This document shows, one piece after another, positions 16,001 through 17,301 of a DNA stretch of 17,301 bases (positions are counted from its first letter, which is position 1; each line of letters starts with the position of its first letter). The position numbers and the translations under genes were made by a program. The notes under the pieces are model-generated. The model was given only the letters and a program-made list of their open reading frames with translations, searched no databases and was not told the origin of the DNA. The DNA is from Ramicandelaber brevisporus (Eukaryota > Kickxellomycota > Ramicandelaberales > Ramicandelaberaceae), in the NCBI GenBank assembly GCA_025201865.1, contig MU603161.1:1-17301 (forward strand), written 5' to 3'.

Positions 16001-17301
16001 CTGCGTCCTGGCGTGCCGACTTGAAGGTAGTGGTTCCCAGTCACATGGCTCGGCAAATGGTTGAGACAGCACACAACTCGCTCGGCTCTGGTGCTCACGC
16101 GGGTGCACCATCTCTACGACTCTGGCTCGACAGCAAGTACCACATCAAAGGTCTGAAGGCTTTAGTCGAAGACGTTACTCGCACGTGTCCCAACTGCCAA
16201 TCCGGCAAGCCGCCGACCACGCAGATGAATGTTCCACTCGAGCCCATCGATGCTCCACCAGCCCGCGTCATGATTCAACTGGATCATCTTGGCCCATTCA
16301 AGCGCACAGCTGGAGGCAATGCTTACATTCTGACCGTTCGTGACGTAGGCAGTGGTCACATTCATCCAATTCCAGTCCGCGACACCAAAGGATCAACAAC
16401 ACTGAGAGCACTTGCTGCACATCGTCTCGTTTACGCTGGATTACCTGTTCACATTGTTACGGATGGATTCCCCGGTCTCTCAGCTGGTGAATTCCGCAAA
16501 TGGCTTGATATGAATGAAGTGGCAGTATCAACATCAACAGCCGGTAGAAGCCAAGGCAATGGTGCCGCGGAGAATTCAAACAGGCAGATTCTCAGTTTGT
16601 TACGCACAAACGTGCCCGATCATGACGAATGGGATCTCATGGTTTACCATCTCACCCCAGCTCTGAATGCCCGCTACTCTCGCACTCTCGGCACTACTCC
16701 GAACGCCGTTATGTTTGGCTGCGAGCTTCGTCTCACCGAGATGGATGAGAGCATCACCCTTCCATTCGTCGAGCCCATTGATATCGCAGTGACAGCCACA
16801 GCCCAGCGAGATTTAGCCGTCGAGAACATCAACCTCAGCCGTGCCCGCAACAAGTCATACTGGGACAAGGGCAAGAAATTGCGTATGCTGTGTCCAGGTG
16901 AGAAGGTGCTACTGAATGAGCAAACGAAGCTGACACCCCGCCACAAGAAGCTGTGTCGAGTATGGACAGGTCCATACGTGGTGAGGAAGAGATTGTACAC
17001 CAACGTTTACCGCATCAAGGATATGGCCACCCGTAAGACGAGAATCGCTCACATCAGCAAGCTGCGAGTGTTCCGCGAGCACAACAAGGACGACATGTTG
17101 CTGCGAGAAGCAATAGACAGTAAGAGAACCGGCGAAGTTCGAGCTCCATCCCCCGCGGGGGGAGAAGGGCCGGGTGGGCCGGGAACCACTTCAACTACTC
17201 AGACAACCAATACACCAGCTTTACAACCAGTCAACAACAACAGCAATAGTAACAACCACACCTACTCAGACAGCAGCAGCGACAGCGACGATGAAAACAA
17301 C
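13057..17301 (+). CDS. pol: Pol polyprotein (PR-RT-RNaseH-IN) of the Ty3-type retroelement, partial at 3' end
   Basis: The frame opens after a TGA at 13054-13056 and has no stop to the last base: 1415 codons, or 1362 from its first ATG at 13216. Protease: DTGA at 13318-13329 and LLGVDW at 13525-13542. Reverse transcriptase: about 14210-14910, first catalytic Asp at 14539-14541, PFGLSISP near 14641-14664, and Asp-Asp at 14734-14739 within LLDD instead of the usual Y/F-X-D-D. RNase H: Asp 15181, Glu 15307, Asp 15382, Asp 15514 (PDMLSR). Integrase: His 16072, His 16096, Cys 16186, Cys 16195, then Asp 16282, Asp 16462, Glu 16570 with exactly 35 residues between the last two. A GPY motif at 16969-16977 follows, then a Gly/Pro, Asn and Ser/Asp-rich tail. 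All catalytic acids are present, so it looks competent. It is translated either by -1 frameshifting from gag or from the 13216 ATG. Confidence 0.95.
13063..13069 (+). promoter_or_regulatory. Candidate -1 frameshift site at the gag stop
   Basis: T TTT TAA (gag frame spacing) where the gag stop meets the pol frame. A Phe tRNA on UUU can re-pair with UUU one base back, giving entry into the pol frame before termination. This is not a full X XXY YYZ heptamer. An AU-rich stem (13084-13092 with 13101-13111) lies 14 nt downstream, rather far for a classical stimulator. Confidence 0.35.
13168..13203 (+). repeat. TCA triplet repeat in the pol N-terminal region
   Basis: Twelve codons, mostly TCA with one TTA and one CCA, encoding a Ser-rich tract between the gag stop and the first pol ATG. 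Confidence 0.9.
17157..17183 (+). other. G-rich tract with G-quadruplex pattern, overlapping a polypurine run
   Basis: Five G-runs on the sense strand: 17157-17162, 17167-17169, 17172-17174, 17176-17178 and 17181-17183, with loops of 4, 2, 1 and 2 nt. The first 13 bases are all purines. It is coding in the pol frame (Gly/Pro-rich tail). A preceding CCCCGCGGGG palindrome (17151-17160) could compete by forming a hairpin. Confidence 0.7.

Larger units (their letters stand above)
11789..17301 (+). mobile_element. Ty3/gypsy-type LTR retroelement, coding part, 3' end outside the window
   Basis: Gag followed by a Pol in the order protease, reverse transcriptase, RNase H, integrase, which defines the Ty3/gypsy (Metaviridae) arrangement as opposed to Ty1/copia. 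Both frames are intact over 5.5 kb, so this may be a young copy. No chromodomain is seen after the integrase GPY motif up to the window end. No envelope-like frame is seen. The 5' end lies somewhere before 11789, probably after 11447. Confidence 0.93.

Noticed and set aside
17184-17301. Start of the 3' LTR after the G-rich tract
   Set aside because: No similarity to 11448-11788 could be seen, and the pol frame stays open, so the LTR most likely begins beyond the window.

Overview
The window looks like nuclear DNA of a fungus. A Zn2Cys6 binuclear-cluster regulator with a fungal-type central regulatory domain is close to diagnostic. The other host genes fit: a PHF5A/Rds3 splicing factor and an ABCG half-transporter. 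All host genes read as long single exons rich in Ser, Gln, Asn and Ala tracts, so the genome seems intron-poor. An early-diverging (zygomycete-grade) fungus is my guess only; the sequence does not settle it.

Layout, left to right. Position 1 to about 10 kb is a compact host block: a possible gene start running off the left edge (minus), a 1370-residue Zn2Cys6 factor (282-4394, minus), a 1.1 kb divergent intergenic region, PHF5A/Rds3 (5501-6052, plus), an unrecognised acidic, Asn-rich protein (6325-7398, plus), and a convergent ABCG half-transporter (7583-9973, minus). From about 10 kb on, the DNA is dominated by mobile-element genes, all on the plus strand: an IS1595/Merlin-type DDE transposase-like gene (10539-11447), then a Ty3/gypsy-type LTR retroelement with gag (11789-13069) and a pol frame (13057 to the window end) encoding protease, reverse transcriptase, RNase H and integrase. 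The pol frame is open to the last base, so the 3' end and the 3' LTR lie outside. Without it the 5' LTR cannot be delimited by pairing.

How the parts work together: the host genes show no shared pathway. The regulator acts in the nucleus, PHF5A/Rds3 in the SF3b part of U2 snRNP, and the ABCG protein at a membrane. The retroelement genes form one unit: Gag packages the RNA, and Pol is in the -1 frame relative to gag with a 13-nt overlap. The transposase-like gene ends 341 nt before gag and lacks the expected third acidic catalytic residue, so it is either a dead transposase or a domesticated protein.

The most interesting points are the intact DDE-family gene with Glu replaced by Ala, the gag-pol junction (a short overlap with a T-run at the gag stop, against an ATG-free spacer leading to a well-placed pol ATG), the PHF5A homologue with a 38-residue insertion and a Cys-to-His ligand change, and a G-quadruplex-capable purine tract near the 3' end of pol.
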